The position numbers and the translations under genes were made by a program. Below are positions 24,044-32,404 of a stretch of 54,463 bases of DNA, in pieces; position 1 is the stretch's first letter, and every line of letters begins with the position of its first letter. A model generated the notes under the pieces. That model ran no database searches. It saw only the letters and a list, made by a program, of their open reading frames with translations, and had not been told where the DNA came from. The DNA comes from Paenibacillus terrae (GTDB lineage Bacteria; Bacillota; Bacilli; Paenibacillales; Paenibacillaceae), in assembly GCF_000943545.1 (NCBI RefSeq), contig NZ_JTHP01000046.1, forward strand, positions 1-54,463. The letters are read 5' to 3'.

Positions 24044-25000
24044 ATGGGCTTTCGTACGATTAAAACGGCTATTGCCGCATTAATGGCCGTACTCATTGCG
24101 GATGGTTTTGGCATTCATGGAGCCACCTCGGCAGGGCTTTTGGCTATTTTGGGGGTCGATGTCACGCGCAAGAGAAGCCTCCGTACCATTTCGGCGAGAT
24201 TTTTTGCATCCGTCGTGGGGCTTCTTTTTGCATGTGTTTTGTTTGTTATATTCGGATTCCATGATTGGGTACTGGCATTATATATTTTAACAGCGTTTCC
24301 GGTCATTGTACGGGTGGGCTTTAAGGAAGGAATTGTCACGGGTTCAGTCGTTGTGTTCCGTGTATTTAGCGGTGGTGTGATTGATATGCAGGTGCTGCTG
24401 ACCCAACTGTGTCTGCTGGTCATCGGATTAGGGTCCGCGATGGTCGTCAATTTGGCCTACATGCCGCGCTCCGATAACACGATGCAGCAGATCCGGCAGG
24501 AGGTAGACCGGACGTTTTCCATTATATTCAGAAATATGGCCAATACATTACGCAGTCCGGCATACATATGGGATGGCAAGGAAGTTATAGAAGCGAACAG
24601 CGTCATAGCCAGAGGTGTAACCGAGGCAGGACGTTCATTGGAAAATCAGATGCTTCGTCCCCAAGAAGGTTGGAATGTGTATTTTTATATGCGCAGGGAA
24701 CAGCTGGATTCTATTCAAAATATGATGCAGCTGATCTCGCAAATGTATCAGCATATGCCGCAGGCCAAACTTTTGGCCGAGCTATTCGATCAGCTCAGCA
24801 ATGACGTTCTGGCCGGGCATTATACGGGACAGACGGAGAAGCTGCTGGAGCAGGTACGTGAGGAATTCAAAAAAATGGAGCTTCCCGCAACCCGGGAGGA
24901 GTTCGAAATTCGTTCGACACTGCTGCAGCTTACACATGAATTACATCAGTATTTAAAAATTGCTAAAAAGGACAAGGCCCCCACTCCAGTCAAAGCTTAG
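24044..25000 (+). CDS. Aromatic acid exporter family protein (FUSC/DUF939-like)
   Basis: A 318-residue membrane protein: about six N-terminal transmembrane segments (TIKTAIAALMAVLIADGFG, FFASVVGLLFACVLFVIFGF and others to ~140) and a helical cytoplasmic C-terminal half (~150-318). This is the half-size ArAE/FUSC architecture of Bacillus YqjA/YgaE-type proteins, predicted to export aromatic acids or other organic anions. AGAGGACAG lies ~13 bases before the ATG, a slightly long gap. The gene stands alone. Confidence 0.82.
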   Translation: MGFRTIKTAIAALMAVLIADGFGIHGATSAGLLAILGVDVTRKRSLRTISARFFASVVGLLFACVLFVIFGFHDWVLALYILTAFPVIVRVGFKEGIVTGSVVVFRVFSGGVIDMQVLLTQLCLLVIGLGSAMVVNLAYMPRSDNTMQQIRQEVDRTFSIIFRNMANTLRSPAYIWDGKEVIEANSVIARGVTEAGRSLENQMLRPQEGWNVYFYMRREQLDSIQNMMQLISQMYQHMPQAKLLAELFDQLSNDVLAGHYTGQTEKLLEQVREEFKKMELPATREEFEIRSTLLQLTHELHQYLKIAKKDKAPTPVKA

Positions 25001-25029
25001 AATCGAGGCCCAATCTAAACGGCTACTGT

Positions 25030-26340
25030 CTAATGATGGACAGTAGCTTTTTCTTTTTCAGTGATGACGGACGGCGCAGGCAGGGTCCGTTTGTGCCGAA
25101 TCCGACCTGCGATCCATAAGGCAACGGTGATCAGGCAAGGATAAAGCATGGCCCAGCCGACAAAGGGGAACACCACCGCCGTCGAGATGAATGACACCCA
25201 ACTAATGGCTACGCCCCAGCGATTACCTCTTAGCAGCTTGATACCCGCAGCACACCCGCCCAGATAGGTCAGGATAAAGGTGGCGTTCGGGAACTGGATC
25301 AGGTTGGTAAGTGAAACAGTACCGCTACCGTAAAGAGACATAATGACGACGAAACAAAGGGAAAGAAACGTGATACCCCCAATTGGCGTATGAAAGCGCC
25401 GGGACAATAGACCCATCCAGCGGAAGGCGTGTCCTTGCCGGGATAAGGCATACGCGACGCGTGAAGCAGCACCTACATAAGCGATAATCGTAGCTGTACA
25501 AATAAAGATGCCCGTCAAGCCCGCGATCACTGCGCCCCACGGACCAATGGCCCGGCTAATCACCCATACGAGCGAAGCGTCTGATCCACCTGCAAGGTAG
25601 CTTTGTGTCCCGACTGTAGCCAGTGCAGTAAGAAAATAAAGCAGGCCAACGATGATGGCTGCAACGGTGACACCCTTAACAGCCGCCCGCTGAGGATTGG
25701 TGAATTCCTCCGACAAATGGGAGACGGCTTCCCAGCCGATGAAGCACCAGAACAGAATCGCGGCTGCCTGACCGACAGGAAGCCAACCGTGCGGAGCAAA
25801 CGGTGTGAAGTGTACTGTTTTCATCTGAGGCAGCGCTGCGGCAATGGCGAAGATGAGGACAGCAACAATAGCAATAACAACGGCGATCTGAATACGTCCC
25901 GCAACCTTCATCCCGACCCAGTTAATGATCAGTCCAACCGCCAGCATGGCAGCGGCCAATCCCATGCGGCTTCCCTCTCCCCAACCCATGGCGGCGGTCA
26001 TATAACCAGCTCCGGTGAGTGCGGCAACAGGTGCCCCAATCGGAACTGACATCAGAAAAAACCACCCGATATAAGAGCCTGCACTCGGTGAAAAAGCCAG
26101 CGTAACAAAATGCGATACCCCTCCAGCGTTCGGGAATTTGGCGGACAGCAGTCCCATGGACAGGGCCATTGGCAAGATGAGCAGAGTCATAAAGCCCCAC
26201 GCCAGTAGTGATGCCGGACCCGCCATTTCGGCGGCAAGACCGGGCACAATCAATATCCCCGAACCCAGCACCGCCCCGATATATAGCGCAATGGCCTGTG
26301 GAAGACCAATGGTGGATTGAAGTTTATGTTCATTTGTCAT
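25030..26340 (-). CDS. APC-superfamily amino acid exporter (YjeH-like)
   Basis: A 436-residue permease with about 12 hydrophobic segments. The N-terminus (GLPQAIALYIGAVLGSGILIVPGLAAEMAGPAS) with GSGI in the first helix is typical of the APC superfamily, and KFPNAGGVSHFVTLAF and GWFFLMSVPIGAP resemble E. coli YjeH, an exporter of methionine and branched-chain amino acids. Start at 26340 rather than 26367, on RBS spacing. It is divergent from a LysR-type gene, a common arrangement for exporters induced by their substrate. Confidence 0.85.
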   Translation of the reverse strand: MTNEHKLQSTIGLPQAIALYIGAVLGSGILIVPGLAAEMAGPASLLAWGFMTLLILPMALSMGLLSAKFPNAGGVSHFVTLAFSPSAGSYIGWFFLMSVPIGAPVAALTGAGYMTAAMGWGEGSRMGLAAAMLAVGLIINWVGMKVAGRIQIAVVIAIVAVLIFAIAAALPQMKTVHFTPFAPHGWLPVGQAAAILFWCFIGWEAVSHLSEEFTNPQRAAVKGVTVAAIIVGLLYFLTALATVGTQSYLAGGSDASLVWVISRAIGPWGAVIAGLTGIFICTATIIAYVGAASRVAYALSRQGHAFRWMGLLSRRFHTPIGGITFLSLCFVVIMSLYGSGTVSLTNLIQFPNATFILTYLGGCAAGIKLLRGNRWGVAISWVSFISTAVVFPFVGWAMLYPCLITVALWIAGRIRHKRTLPAPSVITEKEKATVHH

Positions 26341-26383
26341 GCAGGTAAGCCTTCTTTCTCTTGTCATTTCCTTCAGCTTATCA

Positions 26384-26398
26384 GATAATCAATCTATC
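26384..26398. promoter_or_regulatory. Possible LysR-type binding site between the exporter and its regulator
   Basis: GATAATCAATCTATC is an interrupted palindrome (GATA-N7-TATC) in the 115-base divergent region. LysR regulators bind T-N11-A dyads at such positions. Match is suggestive only. Confidence 0.3.
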
Positions 26399-26455
26399 GG
26401 AAAAACGGAATATAACGATGGCTTGCATCGAAAAAAACGATTGAAGGAGCAACTT

Positions 26456-27352
26456 ATGGAATCACGGCATTTGTTTACGTTTTTAAATGTGGTTGAGGCA
26501 GGCAGTTTTACCCGGGCGGCGCGTATACTGGACTATGCACAATCGAGTATAACTGCTCAAATTCAGACGCTGGAGACAGAGCTGGGCACACCTCTTTTTG
26601 ACCGCATAGGTAAGAAAATCATGCTCACAGATGCCGGACGACGCCTGCTGCCCTATGCGCAGGAGATTTCCAAGATGCACGCCCTTGCCAAGGATGCGCT
26701 ACGTTCAGAAACGGTGCTGACGGGCACACTGAAAATCGGAGCGCCAGAGTCGCTGGCGGCTTTCCGCCTGCCGAGCCTGATCCGTGAGTACAGGGAGCGT
26801 TATCCGAAGGTGAAAATCGTGCTTAAACCCGGCGAATGCTGGGAATTGCGTGATATGACCCGTTCAGGTGAACTGGATTTGGCTTTTTTGCTTCAGCCGG
26901 AAACAGAGGATAGAGAACTGCATGTCACTACGCTCATTCACGAGCCGATGGCATTGGTCGCACCATTGGGTCATCCACTGGCTTCCTATAATAAGGTAGA
27001 GCCAGCTGACTTGAAGGACGAAACCATTTTGCACACGGAGGCGGGCTGCACCTATCGTATCCTTTTTGAGCAGTATTTGAACAGACACGGTATTTTTGCA
27101 GACCCGAGTCTGGAGTTTTGGAGTATTGAAGCGATCAAGCAATGTGTCATGGCCGGATTGGGCGTTGCGCTGCTTCCGCTGGTTACGGTGCAAAATGAGC
27201 TGCGTGAAGGGAAGATGGCGCGTTTAAGCTGGGATGACAGCGAACAGCAGGTGGCTACCCAGGTCGCCTATCACACGAAAAAGTGGAAATCCCCGGCGCT
27301 CAGCGAATTTTTACGAATTGTCGAGCAGCATGTAACACATTGGCGTGCATGA
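26456..27352 (+). CDS. LysR-family transcriptional regulator
   Basis: A 298-residue LysR regulator. The helix-turn-helix is FLNVVEAGSFTRAARILDYAQSSITAQIQTLETELGTPLFDR (~8-49); a periplasmic-binding-like effector domain follows (GTLKIGAPESLAAFRLPSLIREYRERYPKV). The ATG at 26456 follows GAAGGAGC. Divergent from the YjeH-like exporter gene, which it probably activates when an amino acid accumulates. Confidence 0.92.
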   Translation: MESRHLFTFLNVVEAGSFTRAARILDYAQSSITAQIQTLETELGTPLFDRIGKKIMLTDAGRRLLPYAQEISKMHALAKDALRSETVLTGTLKIGAPESLAAFRLPSLIREYRERYPKVKIVLKPGECWELRDMTRSGELDLAFLLQPETEDRELHVTTLIHEPMALVAPLGHPLASYNKVEPADLKDETILHTEAGCTYRILFEQYLNRHGIFADPSLEFWSIEAIKQCVMAGLGVALLPLVTVQNELREGKMARLSWDDSEQQVATQVAYHTKKWKSPALSEFLRIVEQHVTHWRA

Positions 27353-27433
27353 GTTCAAGCCGTTAGGGCATAAGCTTATACAAATAATATTTTTTCCTTT
27401 TCGCCTATTCACTCAACATTCGCCCACAACCTG

Positions 27434-27443
27434 CATACATATG
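27434..27443 (+). promoter_or_regulatory. Sigma-E-like -10 element before cotE
   Basis: CATACATATG resembles the mother-cell sigma-E -10 consensus CATACANT; the -35 region (CAACATT at 27414-27420) is a weaker match. Sporulation control of cotE fits. Confidence 0.4.
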
Positions 27444-27478
27444 TATGGAATGATTGATTGTATGGAGGAGGTTCAAGT

Positions 27479-28036
27479 ATGGCATTAAGTCATAAAAATC
27501 GTAGAGAGATTATTACAAAAGCGATCTGCGGTAAAGGTCGCAAATTCTCTACCGTAACCCATACCGTAACTCCGCCTAATAATCCGACCAGCATTTTGGG
27601 GGCGTGGATTATTAACCACCAGTATGAGGCTGTGGCGGCTGGAGACGGCATTGAGGTCGTGGGGACGTATGATATCAATATCTGGTACTCATACGATAAA
27701 AACTCGCAGACCGATGTGGCTAAGGAAACGGTGTCGTACGTGGAAAATGTGCCGCTCTCGTATCTTGATCCGAAACACCGGGCGTCTACAGTGGAAGTAT
27801 CCGCCGAGGCGACACAGGAGCCAAGCTGCGTTGAGGCCAGTGTGTCTTCAGGGGGCGGCAGCGTAATTATCCGGGTCGAGCGGGAATTTGCGGTGGAGCT
27901 GGTGGCAGAAACGAAGATTGTTGTAGAAGTATTCCCGAATGGCAGCAGTGACGATTTTGACAAGGACTATGATTTTGGAGCGGAAGAAGGGGACTATGAG
28001 GAGCTCGACCCCGACCTCATCGACGACGAGCTCTGA
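27479..28036 (+). CDS. cotE: Outer spore coat morphogenetic protein CotE
   Basis: A 185-residue CotE, which directs assembly of the outer spore coat. The sequence SHKNRREIITKAICGKGRKFSTVTHTVTPPNNPTSILGAWIINHQYEA is characteristic of the family, and the protein ends in the typical acidic tail (DDFDKDYDFGAEEGDYEELDPDLIDDEL). The ATG at 27479 sits behind GGAGGAGG. It lies upstream of mutS/mutL as in Bacillus, here separated from mutS by the amidoligase-like gene. It marks the organism as an endospore former. Confidence 0.96.
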   Translation: MALSHKNRREIITKAICGKGRKFSTVTHTVTPPNNPTSILGAWIINHQYEAVAAGDGIEVVGTYDINIWYSYDKNSQTDVAKETVSYVENVPLSYLDPKHRASTVEVSAEATQEPSCVEASVSSGGGSVIIRVEREFAVELVAETKIVVEVFPNGSSDDFDKDYDFGAEEGDYEELDPDLIDDEL

Positions 28037-28052
28037 CGGAAGTAACCCAAAA

Positions 28053-28113
28053 GAGGGCCGCTTTACTCTTTTGCGCCGGCTGAGACTGCGCAGGGGGGAA
28101 GGCCCTCCTTTTT
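28053..28113 (+). terminator. Rho-independent terminator after cotE
   Basis: GAGGGCC (28053-28059) pairs with GGCCCTC (28101-28107) across a GC-rich inner region and is followed by CTTTTTG. Confidence 0.7.
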
Positions 28114-28170
28114 GTTGTTGTAGGGAAGAAAAGTCGTTCAATCGTCCGTAATCTGGTAGGGAGGGGGAAG

Positions 28171-29406
28171 ATGATGCAGCAGGTGGGACAGGCGCTCAGA
28201 CGCTTCAGACAGATGTCGGATGATGAAAAGCAGCGCAGATTGGAACGCTCCGGCATATCGGTTCGCTGGATTGACGATAACACAGCAGATTTTGCGGTAG
28301 GCTATGCGGTGCAGATCCATCAGCTACGAATGCTGGAAATTCGAAGACGCACGATTGAAGGACACTCCAAAGTCCGCGCTTATGATCCGTCTGCGTTGGA
28401 TAGCAGCTCTCAGCTGTCCGTCCGAATGGAGCGACTGGCTGTACGTACTTTGTACACACTCGGCCTCGACAGTGGCGAGGTGACGCTGACACTGCTGGGC
28501 GAGCGCAGCTGTCAGGTACGTGAAGTCGTGGCCCAGCCATGGCTTAATGATAAACGCCTAGACATGCTATATGAAGCCGCAGCTCGCGAAGAGGATGTTC
28601 AGGGACAGGGCCTTCCAGCGGTACAAGGGGATAAACAGCTGCTAATCGGAATGGACCCTGAGTTTGTACTGGTCCGCATGCCGGAAGGACGGGTTGTACC
28701 GGCTTCGCGATATTTGGGCCGCCTTGGCGTGGCGGGATGCGATGCGGTTACGCGCCGGGGTCGGACGTTGTACCCGGTTGCTGAGCTTCGACCCGCACCA
28801 AGTGGCGATCCGGCTCTTTTGCTGACCCACTTACGCCGTGCCTTTGCGGCAGCAGCCCGGCGCATTGCCGATCGTACGCTAATTTGGCAAGCAGGCGGGA
28901 TGCCGCAGTCCGGTTTTCCGCTGGGAGGGCATCTGCATTTTAGCGGAATTCCGCTGAACGGGTCTCTGCTACGTGCGCTGGACAATTATTTAGCGCTGCC
29001 TTTGGCGTTGTTAGAAGACAAACGCGCAGCCCGGCGCAGACCGCATTACGGCAATTTGGGCGATTTTCGCTGCCAACCGTATGGAGGTTTTGAATACCGT
29101 ACACTACCCAGCTTTCTTGTTTCGCCGCAGCTCGCGAAAGGCGTGATTGGAATGGCCTTTCTCATCGCGTCTCAATATCCGCGCTTGGAGCGTAGGCCAC
29201 TGGATGAGGAAGAGGCCCATAGAGCTTTTTATGAAGGAAATCGGATTGTGCTGGGGGAATATATGGAGCCTCTTATTTTGGATATCGTTTCACTGGATGT
29301 TTATCCGCAATATAAAGCTTATGTAGGGCCTTTACTGGACAGCCTGCGTCAGGGGAAACAATGGGATGAATCGCGGGATTTGCGTCCGTTTTGGAAGCTT
29401 TCGTAA
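28171..29406 (+). CDS. Amidoligase-like protein (COOH-NH2 ligase fold) next to cotE
   Basis: A 411-residue soluble protein. Residues ~150-330 carry the glutamate-cysteine-ligase-like signature of the phage/bacterial amidoligase family: LLIGMDPEFVLVR, VAGCDAVTRRG...PVAELRPAPSGDP, GGHLHFSGIPLN and GGFEYRTLPSFL. Such enzymes are predicted to join carboxyl and amino groups using ATP. The N-terminal 150 residues are not recognised. It starts behind GGGAGGGGGAAG and has its own region after the cotE terminator. Position next to cotE hints at a role in the spore surface, for example cross-linking or gamma-glutamyl-type modification; that is inference. Confidence 0.7.
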   Translation: MMQQVGQALRRFRQMSDDEKQRRLERSGISVRWIDDNTADFAVGYAVQIHQLRMLEIRRRTIEGHSKVRAYDPSALDSSSQLSVRMERLAVRTLYTLGLDSGEVTLTLLGERSCQVREVVAQPWLNDKRLDMLYEAAAREEDVQGQGLPAVQGDKQLLIGMDPEFVLVRMPEGRVVPASRYLGRLGVAGCDAVTRRGRTLYPVAELRPAPSGDPALLLTHLRRAFAAAARRIADRTLIWQAGGMPQSGFPLGGHLHFSGIPLNGSLLRALDNYLALPLALLEDKRAARRRPHYGNLGDFRCQPYGGFEYRTLPSFLVSPQLAKGVIGMAFLIASQYPRLERRPLDEEEAHRAFYEGNRIVLGEYMEPLILDIVSLDVYPQYKAYVGPLLDSLRQGKQWDESRDLRPFWKLS

Positions 29407-29514
29407 AATCTGTGGTGTTGTCTGCGATACTTGCATGTTATCGACTGTCATTTTTGCTATAATGAAAGGTAATGTAAGTTTAAACGGAACAATGTGTGGG
29501 GGTTAGTAAACGGT

Positions 29515-32331
29515 ATGACCAAATATACACCGATGATTGAGCAATATTTATCCATAAAAGACCAGGCGCAGGATGCGTTTTTGTTTTTCCGCCTGGGAGA
29601 TTTTTACGAGATGTTTTTTGATGATGCGATTCTTGCATCCAAGGAGCTGGAGATTACACTCACCGGACGCGAGGGTGGCGGCACGGAAAAAATTCCAATG
29701 TGCGGTGTGCCTTATCATTCGGCGGAAAATTACATACAGCGCCTTATTGAAAAGGGTTATAAGGTTGCCATCTGCGAACAGATGGAGGAAGCCTCGGCTA
29801 CGAAGGGGATGGTACGGCGAGATATTGTCCGTGTCGTCACTCCGGGTACGGTGATGGAAGGCAAGGTACTGGGTGACAAATCCAACAACTACATGGTATG
29901 TGTCACCGAGACGGACGGGATGCTGGCACTGGCGGCCTGCGATTTGTCAACAGGTGAGCTGTATGTGACCTCTGTACCTGATTCGAAAGAATGGCTATTG
30001 GATGAAATTAATATTTATGAGCCGTCAGAAATGCTGGGGGATGGTCATCTGCTCGATTTCGTAACCTCCCGAATGTCACCCGTTGGGCGTCGTGTTGTAT
30101 ACACAGCCTGGGACAAGTCTAAGGATGATCTTGTGCGTGGTCAATTTGGTGAAGCAACGTGGGCAAGGCTCAACGAGGAACGTAGGCAGTGTGTATCGCG
30201 TCTGATTGCTTATTTGAATGAAACGCAAAAAAGATCGTTAGGCCAGTTGACCCAGATTTCCGTTTATGAGCCAAACCATTATATGATTCTTGATCCATTT
30301 ACCCGCCGTAATCTGGAACTGGTGGAGACGGTTCGTGAGCGCTCCAAGAAGGGATCGCTGCTGTGGTTGCTGGATCGGACGGAGACGTCGATGGGAGCGC
30401 GGTTGCTGCGACGCTGGATCGACAAGCCGCTGCTTAGCAGCCATCTGATCGAGGAACGGCTGGAGGCGGTGGACAAGCTGTACCACCAGTTTATTTTTCG
30501 TGAGGATGTGCGTGCACAGCTTAAAGAAATTTACGACCTGGAGCGCTTGGTTGGGCGAATTGCCTTTGGCAGCGCCAATGCACGCGACCTGATTGCACTC
30601 AAGCTGTCATTGACCCGAATTCCGGCTTTACGTGAGCTATGCGCAGAATCGGAATCGGAGACACTTCGCCGAGTTGCCCAGACGCTGGATAGCTGTACAG
30701 ACTTGTGCGCGTTAATTGAGGAAGCCGTGGCGGACGAGCCGCCTATTTCTGTAAGGGACGGGGGTCTCATTAAGGAAGGCTACCATCAGCGTCTGGACGA
30801 ACTGCGGGAGGCGAGTGTGAACGGCAAGCGCTGGATCGCAGAGCTGGAGGCCAAGGAACGTGTAGCGACTGGCATTCGGTCGCTCAAAATCGGGTACAAC
30901 AAAGTATTTGGCTATTATATCGAGGTAACCAAATCCAATCTGGCTTCATTGCCGGAAGGACGATATGAACGCAAGCAAACGCTGGCGAATGCGGAACGAT
31001 ATATTACACCGGAGCTGAAGGAAAAGGAATCTCTGATTTTGGAAGCCGAGGATAAGATGGTAGATCTGGAGTACTCTCTCTTCACTGAGCTTCGCAGTAA
31101 ACTAAATACTGAAATTCCTCGTCTGCAAAAGCTGGCAGAGCGGGTGGCTGAAATTGATGTGTACCAGTCCCTGGCATCGGTCAGCGCAGAGCGTGGCTTC
31201 GTGAAGCCTGAGTTGACAACGGGATATGATTTCGTGGTGGAGCAGGGGCGGCATCCCGTTGTGGAAGCTGTGATGAAGGATGGCAGCTTTATCGCCAATG
31301 GTACGGCGCTGGAGGAAGCAGATGCACATATTTTGCTAATCACCGGTCCGAATATGGCCGGGAAAAGTACGTATATGCGTCAGGTTGCACTGATCGCAAT
31401 TATGGCGCAGATCGGTTGCTTCGTTCCGGCTGCACATGCGAAAGTGCCGATGCTGGATCGCATTTTCACGCGCATCGGTGCGGCGGATGACCTGATCGGC
31501 GGGCAGAGTACGTTCATGGTGGAAATGGCTGATATTCAGGTCATGACAGACAAAGCGACTCCGCGAAGCCTGATCATTATTGACGAGTTGGGACGCGGTA
31601 CGTCCACCAGTGAGGGGATGGCGATTGCTCAAGCTGTGATTGAATTTGTCCATGACACGATCGGCTGTAAGGCGCTGGTGTCTACGCATTTTCATGAGCT
31701 GGCTCATTTGGAGCAAAGCCTGTCCTCGCTGCGGAACTACTCCATGGCGGTACAGGAAAGCGGCGACAAGGTGAATTTCCTGCGTAAGCTCATACCGGGC
31801 GCGGCCAGCAGCAGTTACGGTATCTATTGTGCCCGTCTTGCGGGTTTGCCGGATAATATCATTGAACGTGCAAACGGGCTGTTGCATGGCTTTGAGCACG
31901 CGGCTGCCCAAGTGACGGCAGGCACCGAGGCTGTTGCAGTAGCGAAGGAAAATGTTGTTCACCGCACAGTTTCAGGAGCTGGAGCTTCTTCTTCGGACGG
32001 CACCCATTCAGACCAGACGCTACGGGAAAGCAGGGAAGTGGCGTTGCAGGCTCCACTTATGTCACAGCAAGCCAACGTTGTAAAAGAAAACATTCAGCAG
32101 GCGGTGGAAGACTCCAGTGTGCTGGACCATACGGCTACCGGGGTCGTACAGCTGTCCATTTTCGGAGAGCAAGAGCTTGCTCCTGCTAAGCCACAGTTGG
32201 AGACGGCCGAGGTTAATCCGATTGTGCGCCAGATTTTACGCAAGGTGAAAAACGCTGATGTCATGAATATGACACCTTTGCAGGCGATGCAGTTGTTAAA
32301 TGAACTGAAAAACAAGGCCAACGGCCTGTAG
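29515..32331 (+). CDS. mutS: DNA mismatch repair protein MutS
   Basis: A 938-residue mismatch sensor. The N-terminal FFRLGDFYEMFFDDA contains the Phe-Tyr-Glu mismatch-wedging motif; the ATPase has Walker A GPNMAGKST (~618) and Walker B IIIDELGRGTSTSEG. The start is the ATG at 29515 (MTKYTPMIEQYL, the conserved MutS start); the frame extends to a GTG at 29494. It is longer than B. subtilis MutS (about 860) because of a Ser/Ala/Val-rich insert (~805-895) between the ATPase and the C-terminal dimerisation helices. mutL follows after 73 bases. Confidence 0.97.
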   Translation: MTKYTPMIEQYLSIKDQAQDAFLFFRLGDFYEMFFDDAILASKELEITLTGREGGGTEKIPMCGVPYHSAENYIQRLIEKGYKVAICEQMEEASATKGMVRRDIVRVVTPGTVMEGKVLGDKSNNYMVCVTETDGMLALAACDLSTGELYVTSVPDSKEWLLDEINIYEPSEMLGDGHLLDFVTSRMSPVGRRVVYTAWDKSKDDLVRGQFGEATWARLNEERRQCVSRLIAYLNETQKRSLGQLTQISVYEPNHYMILDPFTRRNLELVETVRERSKKGSLLWLLDRTETSMGARLLRRWIDKPLLSSHLIEERLEAVDKLYHQFIFREDVRAQLKEIYDLERLVGRIAFGSANARDLIALKLSLTRIPALRELCAESESETLRRVAQTLDSCTDLCALIEEAVADEPPISVRDGGLIKEGYHQRLDELREASVNGKRWIAELEAKERVATGIRSLKIGYNKVFGYYIEVTKSNLASLPEGRYERKQTLANAERYITPELKEKESLILEAEDKMVDLEYSLFTELRSKLNTEIPRLQKLAERVAEIDVYQSLASVSAERGFVKPELTTGYDFVVEQGRHPVVEAVMKDGSFIANGTALEEADAHILLITGPNMAGKSTYMRQVALIAIMAQIGCFVPAAHAKVPMLDRIFTRIGAADDLIGGQSTFMVEMADIQVMTDKATPRSLIIIDELGRGTSTSEGMAIAQAVIEFVHDTIGCKALVSTHFHELAHLEQSLSSLRNYSMAVQESGDKVNFLRKLIPGAASSSYGIYCARLAGLPDNIIERANGLLHGFEHAAAQVTAGTEAVAVAKENVVHRTVSGAGASSSDGTHSDQTLRESREVALQAPLMSQQANVVKENIQQAVEDSSVLDHTATGVVQLSIFGEQELAPAKPQLETAEVNPIVRQILRKVKNADVMNMTPLQAMQLLNELKNKANGL

Positions 32332-32404
32332 TACCGATATCTGTAGTTAACGATATTATAATTCTATTTTCATCACACTTTGAAGTTAGGGGGAGGTTAA
32401 AAGG

